Shown: positions 25,361 to 34,362, counted from the first letter of the stretch. The stretch: 60,333 nt of DNA from an uncultured Saprospiraceae bacterium (GCA_938015805.1 CALLXF010000090.1:1-60333), one strand, 5' to 3'. Made by a program: numbers and translations. The notes: a model not told the origin generated them from the letters alone.

Positions 25361-26436
25361 ATACATCACTAAACGATTACCTCAATTATACCAAGGCAGA
25401 AAGAAAGGGGATTTATCTGCTGACATTCTTATTTTTTACTGGAATCGCTATTTACTTTAGTCTTCCTTCTCTTATTATGGATCGGACCGCTGCGGATCTG
25501 AAAATAGATCAAGTTTCGCACACTTTTAAACCGCATGATAATAAATCACGATCAGAAGAAAAAGGGAAACTTATACCTGATACTTTATCCGATAATAAAA
25601 ATGGAAAGGAGAAAAGATATTATAACTCTAATGACCACAAGTCGGGTTTCAGAGATCATAAAAAATTGGCTGTAGCCGAAAGAAAAAAAAGTAATGTCAA
25701 AAATTATTCTTACAAAAATAAGTCGTATCAAAACAAGTCATTCCAAGGCAATACTTATCCTAAAAAATCCTATAAAAAATGGTCACCCGAATTAAAACCA
25801 TTTGATTTTAACCCTAACACGATATCTAAAGATGAATTACTAAAAATGAATGTGTCTTATGCCATAATCAATACGCTGGACAAGTATCGCAATAAAGGAG
25901 GTCAATTTAAAACTAAGAAAGATCTTAAGAAAATATACACCATGACAGATTCTATTTACCAGATACTACAACCATTTATCCAGCTTCCAGAATCCGTCGC
26001 TAAATCCACATTCACCAAACCAAAATCAATATCGACTATTTCTTTTTATGATATAAATACGGCCACCGCTGAAGAGCTACAAGGGCTAAAAGGCATCGGC
26101 CCTGTTTTGTCCAAAAGAATCATAAAATTTAGAGATAAGCTCGGAGGATTCCACTCCATCGATCAGATAAAAAGTACCTATGGTTTAGAGGATTCTGTTT
26201 ATCAAAACATACTTCCCTTCTTGCAATTAAGCAAAACTATAACTGAGATAAATATTAATAAAGCGGATTTTAATGAACTAAATAGTCACCCATATATCAG
26301 TTTCCAATTAGCAAAAGTGATTATCAATTACAGAGATCAACATGGCCAATTTACAGATGTAAACGAATTGCAAAATATCAAAATACTCTCAGCAGAAAAA
26401 TTTAAAGAAATAGAACCATACCTAAGCGTTAATTAA
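25357..26436 (+). CDS. Membrane-anchored helix-hairpin-helix protein (ComEA-like)
   Basis: 359 residues: one membrane helix near 18-36 (GIYLLTFLFFTGIAIYFSL), a long basic, Lys/Asn/Tyr-rich linker (about 50-140), then three helix-hairpin-helix modules. The clearest is DINTATAEELQGLKGIGPVL, followed by INKADFNELNSHPYIS; the first, FNPNTISKDELLKMNVS, is degenerate. HhH modules bind the DNA backbone without sequence preference. Fusion of anchor and HhH fits a DNA receptor handing DNA to ComEC, with which it is translationally coupled. Confidence 0.9.
   Translation: MNTSLNDYLNYTKAERKGIYLLTFLFFTGIAIYFSLPSLIMDRTAADLKIDQVSHTFKPHDNKSRSEEKGKLIPDTLSDNKNGKEKRYYNSNDHKSGFRDHKKLAVAERKKSNVKNYSYKNKSYQNKSFQGNTYPKKSYKKWSPELKPFDFNPNTISKDELLKMNVSYAIINTLDKYRNKGGQFKTKKDLKKIYTMTDSIYQILQPFIQLPESVAKSTFTKPKSISTISFYDINTATAEELQGLKGIGPVLSKRIIKFRDKLGGFHSIDQIKSTYGLEDSVYQNILPFLQLSKTITEININKADFNELNSHPYISFQLAKVIINYRDQHGQFTDVNELQNIKILSAEKFKEIEPYLSVN
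25676..25689. repeat. Near copy of the dispersed palindrome
   Basis: TTGGCTGTAGCCGA, one arm mismatch, encoding Leu-Ala-Val-Ala-Glu in the HhH gene. Confidence 0.45.
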
Positions 26437-26870
26437 GCCTAACATTACAATCATTCCTATTTAATAATATGACGTATTGATTTTGGCTTTCGCCGAATGT
26501 AAGATGACTAATAAAATAACATTTAGGAGAGCAGATACTATAATTTAGTCGTCACGATAGAATTACTGAATGATCACCATAAATCCATATTATATTTAAA
26601 ATATATTATAAATAATTATATATGTTTTAAATATGAAAGCCCTAGAACAGTCACTTTTTAGTAGCACCATATGAGCAAAAAATCATTATTATCCTTAGAA
26701 ATAGCACCCTTAGCTATCATCATTCTTGCGTATTATTAAACTATACAAGTTGTTAGACTGTTTTACACTTTTAGTATAAGTGATCTTTAGAAAAAACTCT
26801 AATAGGTTATGCATTATGAAATGATAACACATTATCCGGTTTATTATATAGTTTTGCTCTCTTGTAATTT
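26437..26870. other. Long AT-rich spacer before the ABC exporter
   Basis: 434 bases with no clear gene. It holds a near copy of the dispersed palindrome (TTGGCTTTCGCCGA, 26483-26496), a very AT-rich tract at about 26585-26635, and a 22-codon frame at 26671-26739 (MSKKSLLSLE then a hydrophobic run APLAIIILAYY) that could be a small membrane peptide but is unsupported. The promoter of the ABC gene is at its right end. Confidence 0.45.
26849..26856 (+). promoter_or_regulatory. Candidate -7 box of the ABC exporter gene
   Basis: TAGTTTTG fits TAnnTTTG, 15 bp before the ATG. No good -33 element. Confidence 0.4.
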
Positions 26871-28625
26871 ATGAAGCAGCTTTTTACACTCAATAAATAT
26901 CTAATACGCTATAAATGGCACTTTATCCTAGGGATATTGTTTGTAACCGGATCTAATTATTTTAAGGTAAAAATACCTCAGACGATAAGAAAAGCACTGG
27001 ACTACGTAATCGGCTTATTGAAAGATACAGCTGATGTTGACCAAGAGATCTTAAGTAAATCGTTGATAGAGTTTTCCTTGATTATACTTGGATTTGCTGC
27101 TCTGATGGGTGTTTTTATGTATTTTATGAGGCAGACTATTATCGTCATGTCCAGACTGATAGAGTACGATCTGAGGAAAGATGTTTACGATCACTACCAA
27201 AAGTTAGATGTATCATTTTATAAGACTCATAAAACTGGAGATATCATGTCTAGGATCTCCGAAGATGTATCTAAAGTGAGAATGTATCTGGGACCAGCAA
27301 TACTTTATGGTATCAATTTAACGTCTCTATCAGCTCTCGTCATTTACTCTATGTTTAATGTAAGTGTAAAACTGACTCTTTATACCTTATTACCTCTTCC
27401 ATTTTTATCTATATCTATATATTTTGTCAGTAGGATTATACATCGTAAATCTGGAATTATTCAAAAGCAGTTATCTAAGATCACCAGTGTAGCTCAGGAG
27501 GTTTACTCCGGAATAGCTGTCGTTAAATCATATGTACAAGAAGATTCTTTTCTTAAACATTTTGATCAGCAAAGTGAAGATTATAAGGATCGGGCATTAG
27601 ACCTAGCAAGGGTAAATGCTTTCTTTTTTCCGCTGATGATTTTACTAGTAAGTAGCAGCACGCTGCTTACTGTATACATAGGATCTATAGAAGTGGCTAA
27701 TGGTAATATATCTCAAGGAACCATTGCCGAATTTATTATTTATGTAAATTTCCTGACCTGGCCTTTTACCGCAGTGGGATGGGTTGCATCCATTATCCAG
27801 CAGGCAGAAGCTTCTCAAGAAAGAATAAATGCCTTTTTAGATCGAGAACCTCTGATCAGAAATTATAATAATGATCCTTTTGAGATCCTAGGAGAAATCG
27901 AATTTAGAAATGTCAGTTTTACCTATCCAGAGACAGGTGTAAAGGCAATTAATAATTTAAGCTTTAAACTAAAGCGTGGAGAAAAACTAGCCCTAATTGG
28001 AAAGACAGCTGCTGGTAAGTCTACGATTGTGGATTTAATTTTGAGAACCTATGATATCGATCAAGGACAAATTTTACTCGATGGTACAGACTTAAAAGAT
28101 ATAAATCTAGAAGACCTAAGAAGACAAATAGGATATGTCCCTCAGGATGTATTTCTATTTTCTACTACTATCGCAGATAATATTAGATTTGGTAATCCGG
28201 AAGCCACAGACGAAATGATCAAAAAATATAGTGCTCATGCTGCGGTAAAAGAAGACATAGAAAAACTACCTCAGCAATACGAGACTATGGTAGGAGAAAG
28301 GGGCGTTACTCTATCCGGTGGGCAGAAACAACGGATCTCATTAGCTAGAGCCTTTATTAAAGGACCTAAGATGGTAATACTAGATGACAGTCTTTCTGCC
28401 GTAGACACTAAAACCGAACGAAAAATATTAGATTATATTAAACACGCTATAGAAAATAAAACAGCGATTATTATTACACATCGCATCTTTTCTTTGCTCG
28501 ATTTTGATCAAATAATATTCCTAGAAGATGGAAAAATTCTGGAACAAGGAAGTCATGAAGAGCTCCTGAATCTGAAAGGAAATTACTACGAACTGTACGA
28601 AAAACAACAATTAGAAACAGTTTAG
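26871..28625 (+). CDS. ABC exporter half-transporter (MdlB/MsbA-like)
   Basis: 584 residues, an exporter-type ABC half transporter working as a homo- or heterodimer in the inner membrane. Six helices span about 15-300, and the nucleotide-binding domain follows with Walker A GKTAAGKST, signature LSGGQKQRIS, Walker B ending VILDDSLSAVD and H-loop ITHR. The residue after the Walker B Asp is Asp rather than the usual catalytic Glu, as in one half of several MdlA/B-type heterodimers, so a partner may exist elsewhere. Substrate unknown (lipid, peptide or drug). No neighbour gives a hint. Confidence 0.92.
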   Translation: MKQLFTLNKYLIRYKWHFILGILFVTGSNYFKVKIPQTIRKALDYVIGLLKDTADVDQEILSKSLIEFSLIILGFAALMGVFMYFMRQTIIVMSRLIEYDLRKDVYDHYQKLDVSFYKTHKTGDIMSRISEDVSKVRMYLGPAILYGINLTSLSALVIYSMFNVSVKLTLYTLLPLPFLSISIYFVSRIIHRKSGIIQKQLSKITSVAQEVYSGIAVVKSYVQEDSFLKHFDQQSEDYKDRALDLARVNAFFFPLMILLVSSSTLLTVYIGSIEVANGNISQGTIAEFIIYVNFLTWPFTAVGWVASIIQQAEASQERINAFLDREPLIRNYNNDPFEILGEIEFRNVSFTYPETGVKAINNLSFKLKRGEKLALIGKTAAGKSTIVDLILRTYDIDQGQILLDGTDLKDINLEDLRRQIGYVPQDVFLFSTTIADNIRFGNPEATDEMIKKYSAHAAVKEDIEKLPQQYETMVGERGVTLSGGQKQRISLARAFIKGPKMVILDDSLSAVDTKTERKILDYIKHAIENKTAIIITHRIFSLLDFDQIIFLEDGKILEQGSHEELLNLKGNYYELYEKQQLETV

Positions 28626-28712
28626 CATTTTCTTTAATATGTTATTTTGTGGCAAAAGATTTCTTTTCTTTAAATGTAAGTCCTATTTTGTTCTAAAGAA
28701 AAAACTGTTGTT

Positions 28713-29171
28713 GTGGAAAAAGGAGACAAAAAATTTGAAAGCGTCTACTCTACTAAAGTGAGAGCCGGAAAAAGAAGAACCTACTTCTTTGATGTAAGAA
28801 AGACAAAAGGTGAGGATTTTTATATAACCCTCACGGAAAGTACCAGGAAATTTGATGGTAATGGTTACGAAAGGCATAAGCTCTTCTTGTATAAAGAAGA
28901 TTTTAATCGCTTTATGAAAGCCATGGAAGAAACTGTAAATCATGTCAAAACGGAATTAATGCCGGACTATGATTATGAAGAGTTCGAAAAAAGACAAGCA
29001 GAATGGGAAGCCAAGCGAGCTGAGGAAGAAGCTGCTGGTATAACTTATAACCCTACTGCCGCATCTTCAAAAGAGTCCACTCCTGCTGTGGAAAAGCCTA
29101 AGGCCGAAAGTTCTGAAAGTACTGAGTCTACAGAAAGCACGGAGGCCTCTGAGGACGACATGAGCTGGTAG
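28713..29171 (+). CDS. PUR-family DNA/RNA-binding protein (DUF3276)
   Basis: 152 residues. The PUR/Whirly-like core is clear: FESVYSTKVRAGKRRTYFFD, then DFYITLTESTRKFDG and HKLFLYKEDFNRF. The tail after about residue 95 is acidic and Ser/Thr/Glu-rich. Members are widespread in Bacteroidota and the Borrelia homologue binds nucleic acids; the target here is unknown. Start is GTG at 28713, as the conserved region begins five residues later. A strong intrinsic terminator follows 46 bp after the stop. Confidence 0.9.
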   Translation: MEKGDKKFESVYSTKVRAGKRRTYFFDVRKTKGEDFYITLTESTRKFDGNGYERHKLFLYKEDFNRFMKAMEETVNHVKTELMPDYDYEEFEKRQAEWEAKRAEEEAAGITYNPTAASSKESTPAVEKPKAESSESTESTESTEASEDDMSW

Positions 29172-29216
29172 AAAAGAAAAAAAGCTGTTTTTAAGAAAAC
29201 CAATTTGACGATGCGT

Positions 29217-29249
29217 AGCACTTACGTATCGTCTTTTTTATTTATACTA
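29217..29249 (+). terminator. Intrinsic terminator after the PUR gene
   Basis: 11-bp stem (GACGATGCGTA with TACGTATCGTC, one G-T pair), 5-nt loop, followed by six T. Confidence 0.85.
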
Positions 29250-29392
29250 GTATTATGTTATTGATAAAATAGATATCTCCATCTACTCCAAGATGAAGTA
29301 GTTTTATGACAATCTGATACAATCGATCACAAATACTTAATTTAGGTAAAAACAAAAAAAATCAATACTTTAGGTCACATAAGATCCCAATA

Positions 29393-29983
29393 ATGCAACT
29401 TTCTAAAAACACTGCAGAAGTATTAAATAAAATACGATCTGGAAAAGTAGGTAGAGATGAAGTAATCACCTCTCTTTATAATGACCAAAATCTAAAATCT
29501 AAAGTATATAATCAGGTTCTAAAAAGAGGGGGTAATATTAATGATGCTCAAAGTGTTTTTAATTTATGCTTAGTTCAGTTTTTTAAAACTGTTACAAAAA
29601 ACAGGTCCCTTACTATCGATATCAATTTAGAGGCGTATATAATAGCTATTGCAAAAAATGTATGGTTCCAAGAATTAAGAAAAAACGCAAAAACAATGAC
29701 TACTGAGATAAATGATAATCTCGATGTATCAGAAGAAAACAACTCAGAATCTCTATTGTTAAATATTGAGAAAATGGATTTATTAAGCGATTTATTATCG
29801 AAATTAAAAAGAAGATGCAAAGATGTACTTATGTACTGGGCAAACGGTTATAGTATGGAAGAAATAGCACAAATGTGTGATTACAAAAGTGCAATGATGG
29901 CCCGAAAAAAGAAATATCAATGCATGAAAGAATTAATAGAATACGTGTCTAAAAACCCTCATATTAGATCAGCCATATCATGA
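29393..29983 (+). CDS. ECF-like RNA polymerase sigma factor
   Basis: 196 residues. A region 2 helix set (NLCLVQFFKTVTKNRSLTID, then LEAYIIAIAKNVWFQELRK) and a region 4 (LSKLKRRCKDVLMYWANGYS then MEEIAQMCDYKSAMMARKKK) are both visible. The spacing is that of ECF sigma factors, though divergent from classic groups. The downstream gene overlaps by 4 bp and encodes a single-span membrane protein with TPR-like helices, which takes the place of an anti-sigma factor. Similar sigma/TPR pairs recur in Saprospiria genomes. Target promoters unknown. Confidence 0.85.
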   Translation: MQLSKNTAEVLNKIRSGKVGRDEVITSLYNDQNLKSKVYNQVLKRGGNINDAQSVFNLCLVQFFKTVTKNRSLTIDINLEAYIIAIAKNVWFQELRKNAKTMTTEINDNLDVSEENNSESLLLNIEKMDLLSDLLSKLKRRCKDVLMYWANGYSMEEIAQMCDYKSAMMARKKKYQCMKELIEYVSKNPHIRSAIS

Positions 29984-30645
29984 TAGATTTTTACGAACAT
30001 ATAGATGATTATGTCGAGGGTAAATTAGATCAAAGCACTTTAGATTTAATGAATCATGCCATTGCTAAAGATCATAATCTAAAAGAGGCCATTACGAACT
30101 ACCCTACGGCGAAGAAAATATCCGAGGCGTTATTAGAAATAGATATTCTAGAAAAAATAAAATCTCTAGAGGATACAAATCTCAATGAGACAGGCACTGG
30201 ATCAGCTCAAATCAATTATAAAAAAGGAATCGCATTTCTTATTGTTTTTATAGCAATACTATCCTTACTTCTAGGGTATAATTACTTATCTAATCAAAAA
30301 ACGGCTAATCAAAACGAACTCTTTGCCAGTCTCTATACACCACCGATAGATAGCCAAGCCGTAAGGTCTATTATGATAGAAGATAAAGACGCCTTTAGTA
30401 AAGGCAAACATTATTTTAGTCTAAATGATTATTCTAAAGCATTAGTGCACTTTAATGAAGCGGAAAAGGAATTATCCAATGCTAATACTACTGTGGATTA
30501 TACCAAAAGTGAATTATTTTACTGGATCGGACATGTCTATATAAACAATAAAGAATGGGCTTTAGCCAAGAAATATTTTGAAAAAAGTCAAGAAAAAGGA
30601 AGCCAGGAAAACATAGCTCTTATAGAACGCATCCAAGAATTTTAA
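29980..30645 (+). CDS. Membrane TPR protein coupled to sigma factor (putative anti-sigma)
   Basis: 221 residues: cytoplasmic N-terminal helices (DFYEHIDDYVEGKLDQSTL, similar in style to zinc-less anti-sigma N-termini), one membrane helix at about 83-102 (FLIVFIAILSLLLGYNYL), then an outward C-terminal region with TPR-like helices (DAFSKGKHYFSLNDYSKALV and WALAKKYFEKSQEKGSQENI). It overlaps the sigma gene by 4 bp. This layout suits a membrane sensor holding the sigma factor; direct binding is inference. Confidence 0.75.
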   Translation: MIDFYEHIDDYVEGKLDQSTLDLMNHAIAKDHNLKEAITNYPTAKKISEALLEIDILEKIKSLEDTNLNETGTGSAQINYKKGIAFLIVFIAILSLLLGYNYLSNQKTANQNELFASLYTPPIDSQAVRSIMIEDKDAFSKGKHYFSLNDYSKALVHFNEAEKELSNANTTVDYTKSELFYWIGHVYINNKEWALAKKYFEKSQEKGSQENIALIERIQEF

Positions 30646-30721
30646 TCTTACTTCTTAGCTTACCTCCGTTTACAAAAAATGAAAAATAAGTTAGATTAAG
30701 GGGTCACGTTTTCTATAATCG

Positions 30722-31123
30722 ATGCATCTTTTAAATATTATGTACGAACTTATAGAAAACATCAAAACTGTGGATCCAGAAATCACTAAACTCTGTCTTC
30801 CTACTAATAGTGGTTTTATATTCCTCTTTCCTAAGGAGATAATATATATCCAATCTTTTAATGCTTACGCATATCTATACGCGGTAAGTGGAGAGAAAAT
30901 TTTTATTAATAAATCTCTAAAAGAGATGGAATCCTTATTAAATGAGGATGCCTTTTTTAGGGTCCATAAATCTTTTATAGTCAACTTGCAAAAAATAAAA
31001 CGTTATGTCCGGAATGGAGCCGACCATCTAATCATGGAGAATGGAGAAAAACTTCCGATTAGTAGAAAAAAGAAAAAAGACTTACTCGACTTATTGCTCT
31101 CTAATAAAAACAAGAATATATAA
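30722..31123 (+). CDS. LytTR-domain DNA-binding protein
   Basis: 133 residues made almost only of a LytTR DNA-binding domain (FLFPKEIIYIQSFNAYAYLY, then FFRVHKSFIVNLQKIKRYV), the type found at the end of AgrA/AlgR-like response regulators. No receiver domain is attached, so it acts alone or with a partner. Two ATG codons exist near the start; the second (MYEL, residue 7) is also acceptable. It follows the sigma/TPR pair by 76 bp on the same strand and could share its regulation. Two terminators follow. Confidence 0.88.
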   Translation: MHLLNIMYELIENIKTVDPEITKLCLPTNSGFIFLFPKEIIYIQSFNAYAYLYAVSGEKIFINKSLKEMESLLNEDAFFRVHKSFIVNLQKIKRYVRNGADHLIMENGEKLPISRKKKKDLLDLLLSNKNKNI

Positions 31124-31194
31124 ATGAATTCCATCTATTGCTAATTTTAAAAAATAGGTAAATATTTTCAAAAAGAAATTTAAACCCATTGATC

Positions 31195-31231
31195 ATACCT
31201 GAGATTTTTTTTGTCTCGGGTATTTTTTTTT
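31195..31231 (+). terminator. Intrinsic terminator after the LytTR gene
   Basis: ATACCTGAGA and TCTCGGGTAT form a 10-bp stem (one G-T pair) followed by a T-run of at least eight. Confidence 0.85.
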
Positions 31232-31349
31232 GAAAATATTCGGGAAATCAGGTAACGAATTTAGAATAAAGGGCATCTAATAATAAAATAGGATTTTATC
31301 CATCGCTAAGAATTCTTTTTTGATTAAGTTTTAAGTAGGTTTTTTAATA

Positions 31350-31381
31350 CCCTAGGCTTCTTTCTGGAGCTTGGGGTTTTT
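31350..31381 (+). terminator. Second plus-strand intrinsic terminator
   Basis: CCCTAGGCT pairs with AGCTTGGGG through nine pairs (two wobble), 9-nt loop, then five T. Not needed for the LytTR gene, which already has one. Confidence 0.6.
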
Positions 31382-31473
31382 AAATAATAATACATCGTGA
31401 TCATGCATAACTTTAAGCCATAAATGGAGGGATAATACTGATTAGCATAAAACCCGGAAATACGACCAAAATT

Positions 31474-31511
31474 AAAAAAGGGTAATCGTTAAAGAAACGA
31501 CTACCCTTTTA
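31474..31511 (-). terminator. Terminator of the T9SS cargo gene
   Basis: Stem AAAAGGGTAATCGTT against AACGACTACCCTTTT (one mismatch), 19 bp after the stop codon, with a T-run on the minus strand. Confidence 0.8.
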
Positions 31512-31529
31512 TCAATTAAGATAAATTTT

Positions 31530-33659
31530 CTATTTACTAATGATTAGCTTTTTGGTAACTACATCATTGTTTGACTTAAGGTTTAGAAAATAAACTCCAG
31601 AAGGTATTTCTTCTATATTAATATTCATAGAAAGTCCAGAATTATCTGCATTCCATTTTAACTGATGTAATACTTTTCCTGACATATCTACTATGTATAA
31701 TTCCATATTATCATCATTGGCGGAAGCCAATGAAATGGTTACTACATCTTGTGCAGGATTAGGTACCACAGATGATATAGCAAGTGTAGTTAAATCTTTA
31801 TCACGTTGTAAAACTACTGGATCAAAAATCTCAACATATCCATCATAATCAATAGTCATTAATCGATAAAATGTAATCAAAGAAGGAGTATAATCTCGAA
31901 CAGTATAACTATTCTTATCAGATCCCCCTTGTGATCTAATCTGATCTAATTTATCCCAGCTGATCCCGTCATTAGAAAATTCTACTATTTGATACTGATT
32001 ATTTATCTCACTAGCAGTAACCCATGAAATCAAATTGTAATCTTTTAAAGCAGTCGCATTAAACGCAACTAAGTTTACAGGAACAGATGATGTCGCCGCC
32101 TCAAAGTCTACACAATCGGTATCCTCAGCCATCGGTATTTGATGAAAATCAAAACAAAATCCTGACTCTTCTATACTTCCGTTAGATGCAAATTTTATAG
32201 TTATACATCCTCCATTTTGATTAGCAAAATAACAGTTACCATCTGCTAAACCGTTTCCAAAATCCGCATCTCCCTGAGACTCTCCACATAAAGAAATAGT
32301 ATAACCTTCTCCATTTACTTCCAGTTTATCAGTAGTACATGCAGCATCACTTTCTATATCTACGTAATCAAAGGTCACGGCTGGACTCATCCCTTCTTCT
32401 GTACATAAAGTCCAAGTTATTTCCTCATTAGATGCATAAGAGGTAACTCCATCATGACAAGGTGGATAGCATACTTTTTGTCCTACATTAGGATCTAAAT
32501 CCACAGTATGTTCTTCTGTAGCAATAGCAAGTGGACCAGTAGTTACGACCTCATTATTAGTACAAGTCTGTTCTAAATAAATATCATAATCCGTACATGC
32601 ATTTAAATCATTAAAAGTCATCGGACTAGTAGCATTTAAATATTCTGTACAAGAAGAAGATCCTACAGAAATTCCTTGAGGACAGATCCATACTTTTTCT
32701 TGTGATAGCTCACTTGTCATGCTTGTCCAGCTTACCTGAGCTCGTTTAGTTCCGACATATTCCTCATTAAGAGTAACTCCGTTATCACATCCTAAGCATT
32801 CTGTAGATAGATTATATTCGCTATTAGGTGTAAGATTTTTAGAACCAATGTTTATATAATAAGTAGCTCCAGCATCAGAGTCCCACCAAGCCGTTTTTGT
32901 ATTTACAGCCTCTTTTACAAAACTTGTCAATGAATTACATACCATAGAACCATCACAGCCACCATCAAAAGATACCAAAACAGTAATTTGCATATTAGTA
33001 GTATCCGCTAATCCTTTGACTGTAACTTTCATGGTATTTCCTGTACCTATCATCGTATACCATAAATCTTCTACACCATATCCTTTACATGCATTTACAC
33101 CACTATCAGTAGCTCCTTCTGTGGTACCGTAAATACCGCTTACTCCACAGTCGAGCGTAATAGCTCCGCAGGCCTCATCATTTACAGGTGATGTATAAAT
33201 ACAGGTAGAAAATGAGCACGTAGCATTTGCATTATAATTTTCTGCACTAGAATCTGTACAACCTATAAAGCCACAATCAGCATTATCTCCTATCGGTAAG
33301 AGATAAACATTATCTACATTTTGGCCGGAAGAGAGCAATGCGTTATCTGATTTACGCACAAGTTCCCAAGAAATCTCGTGAACAAATTTTCCTGCAGTAG
33401 TTCTTATACTATAACAACCATCTGGCAAACATAAATCTTCTGTACCATAGGTACCTGAAGAAAGTTCAAAAGGTCCTGCAGCGACTACTTTACCGCAATC
33501 ACTATTGAGACTGTAAATCGTAAGTTGGTTATTTGTCCATCCATCTCCATATGTATCATACATTTTAAGCAAGAGATCGTTAGAATCGCACTGGGCCGCA
33601 CTGCCGACTATAAAAGTCATACTGAGAGCCACAATCATTAAGGGTACTAATTTTTTCAT
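31530..33659 (-). CDS. T9SS type A cargo protein with CUB-like domain
   Basis: 709-residue secreted protein. Signal peptide ends near GSAAQ. The first 150 residues hold strands such as LLKMYDTYGDGWTNNQLTIY, a motif common in Bacteroidota surface proteins; a Cys-rich middle includes a CUB-like stretch (GGCITIKFASNGSIEESGFC); the end is the type A sorting domain with VVPNPAQDVVTISLA and the final IPSGVYFLNLKSNN...KKLIISK. Translocated across the outer membrane by the type IX system and anchored or released there. Substrate unknown; no catalytic motif seen. Confidence 0.88.
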   Translation of the reverse strand: MKKLVPLMIVALSMTFIVGSAAQCDSNDLLLKMYDTYGDGWTNNQLTIYSLNSDCGKVVAAGPFELSSGTYGTEDLCLPDGCYSIRTTAGKFVHEISWELVRKSDNALLSSGQNVDNVYLLPIGDNADCGFIGCTDSSAENYNANATCSFSTCIYTSPVNDEACGAITLDCGVSGIYGTTEGATDSGVNACKGYGVEDLWYTMIGTGNTMKVTVKGLADTTNMQITVLVSFDGGCDGSMVCNSLTSFVKEAVNTKTAWWDSDAGATYYINIGSKNLTPNSEYNLSTECLGCDNGVTLNEEYVGTKRAQVSWTSMTSELSQEKVWICPQGISVGSSSCTEYLNATSPMTFNDLNACTDYDIYLEQTCTNNEVVTTGPLAIATEEHTVDLDPNVGQKVCYPPCHDGVTSYASNEEITWTLCTEEGMSPAVTFDYVDIESDAACTTDKLEVNGEGYTISLCGESQGDADFGNGLADGNCYFANQNGGCITIKFASNGSIEESGFCFDFHQIPMAEDTDCVDFEAATSSVPVNLVAFNATALKDYNLISWVTASEINNQYQIVEFSNDGISWDKLDQIRSQGGSDKNSYTVRDYTPSLITFYRLMTIDYDGYVEIFDPVVLQRDKDLTTLAISSVVPNPAQDVVTISLASANDDNMELYIVDMSGKVLHQLKWNADNSGLSMNINIEEIPSGVYFLNLKSNNDVVTKKLIISK
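31717..31730. repeat. Dispersed palindrome TTGGC-GGAA-GCCAA
   Basis: Perfect arms, inside the T9SS cargo gene (Leu-Ala-Ser-Ala-Asn on the minus strand). Confidence 0.6.
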
Positions 33660-33863
33660 AACTGGTTTATCAATTAATAAATAAATTGTCTAATTCGCTA
33701 ATAGCCAATAGACAAAACCTAAAAACTTATCTCGACAACTTATAAAGTCATTGAGACAAAAAATACCAGTAAAAGTGAGGAAACGATTAAGGGTGTTCCA
33801 AGAATTACTGATTAGAAATTATTCTAATATGATATCTACCCAATTTGCATAAAGTGTACCAAA

Positions 33864-33878
33864 GTGGTCAGTAACCAC
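33864..33878. repeat. Short inverted repeat GTGGT-n5-ACCAC
   Basis: Same arm sequence (GTGGT/ACCAC) as the stem of the hairpin at 33935-33960, 71 bp away. Confidence 0.5.
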
Positions 33879-33934
33879 AAATATATTACAATTTTAACAC
33901 ATGTGTTAATTTCTTAATATGTTAAAGCAAAAAA

Positions 33935-33960
33935 AAGTGGTTACTTTTTAGTAACCACTT
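33935..33960 (-). terminator. Perfect 10-bp hairpin, intrinsic terminator on the minus strand
   Basis: AAGTGGTTAC and GTAACCACTT with a 6-nt loop; on the minus strand a run of eight T directly follows the stem. It comes after the 20-bp repeat copy 33966-33985 on that strand. Confidence 0.75.
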
Positions 33961-33965
33961 GCAAA

Positions 33966-33985
33966 TTATAATCCCATGAACATAT
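33966..33985 (-). repeat. 20-bp repeat, copy 1
   Basis: TTATAATCCCATGAACATAT, identical to 34137-34156, directly adjoining a hairpin as there. Confidence 0.85.
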
Positions 33986-34092
33986 CGTGAATAAAAATTG
34001 TGCCTTTCGCGAAAAGGCAACCAAACTCAATATTTTAACCAAAAAATATATTTAAACTCAATCTTATTTTTTTTTGATGAGATTTAAAAGTA

Positions 34093-34135
34093 GTCAGAGG
34101 AGAAAAAGCGTTCCTAATGAATTCACTCCTCTGAC
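34093..34135. other. Perfect 10-bp stem with 23-nt loop
   Basis: GTCAGAGGAG and CTCCTCTGAC. One base separates it from repeat copy 2. On the minus strand a weak T-rich stretch follows. Confidence 0.65.
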
Positions 34136-34136
34136 G

Positions 34137-34156
34137 TTATAATCCCATGAACATAT
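34137..34156 (-). repeat. 20-bp repeat, copy 2
   Basis: TTATAATCCCATGAACATAT, identical to 33966-33985. Confidence 0.85.
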
Positions 34157-34362
34157 TTGAATTTTAAAGAGTAAGTTCTTTTACCGACCCTCATGAATAA
34201 AATTCATATTACAAATATGCATCTGAATGAAGGATGTAACAAGTACAAAAATGAATAATTGTTACAATTTTAAGTGCAACTAAATAACATTTTTAGATTT
34301 TAAATAACTGATATACAGATATTTACAAAATATAAATGTTCTAAAAACTGTGGTAAATTTTG

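Larger units (their letters stand above)
31124..31529. other. Intergenic region with three hairpins
   Basis: 406 bases without a gene, holding two plus-strand terminators (31195-31231 and 31350-31381) and one minus-strand terminator (31474-31511). The 120 bases between the first two terminators have no gene reading into them, so a small RNA ending at the second terminator is possible. Confidence 0.5.
33660..34362. other. Gene-free region with duplicated hairpin modules
   Basis: 703 bases without a credible gene between the di-heme peroxidase stop and the T9SS cargo start. It holds three stem-loops and a 20-bp direct repeat, listed separately. A smaller hairpin (GCCTTT with AAAGGC around CGCG) lies at about 34002-34018. 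The stretch is long for this compact chromosome and may hold small RNAs. Confidence 0.6.

Noticed and set aside
26671-26739. 22-codon hydrophobic peptide
   Set aside because: Could be a small membrane protein, but no start signal, homologue or conservation can be shown; mentioned only in the spacer entry.
34002-34018. Small hairpin GCCTTT-CGCG-AAAAGGC as a terminator
   Set aside because: No T-run on either strand directly after the stem.
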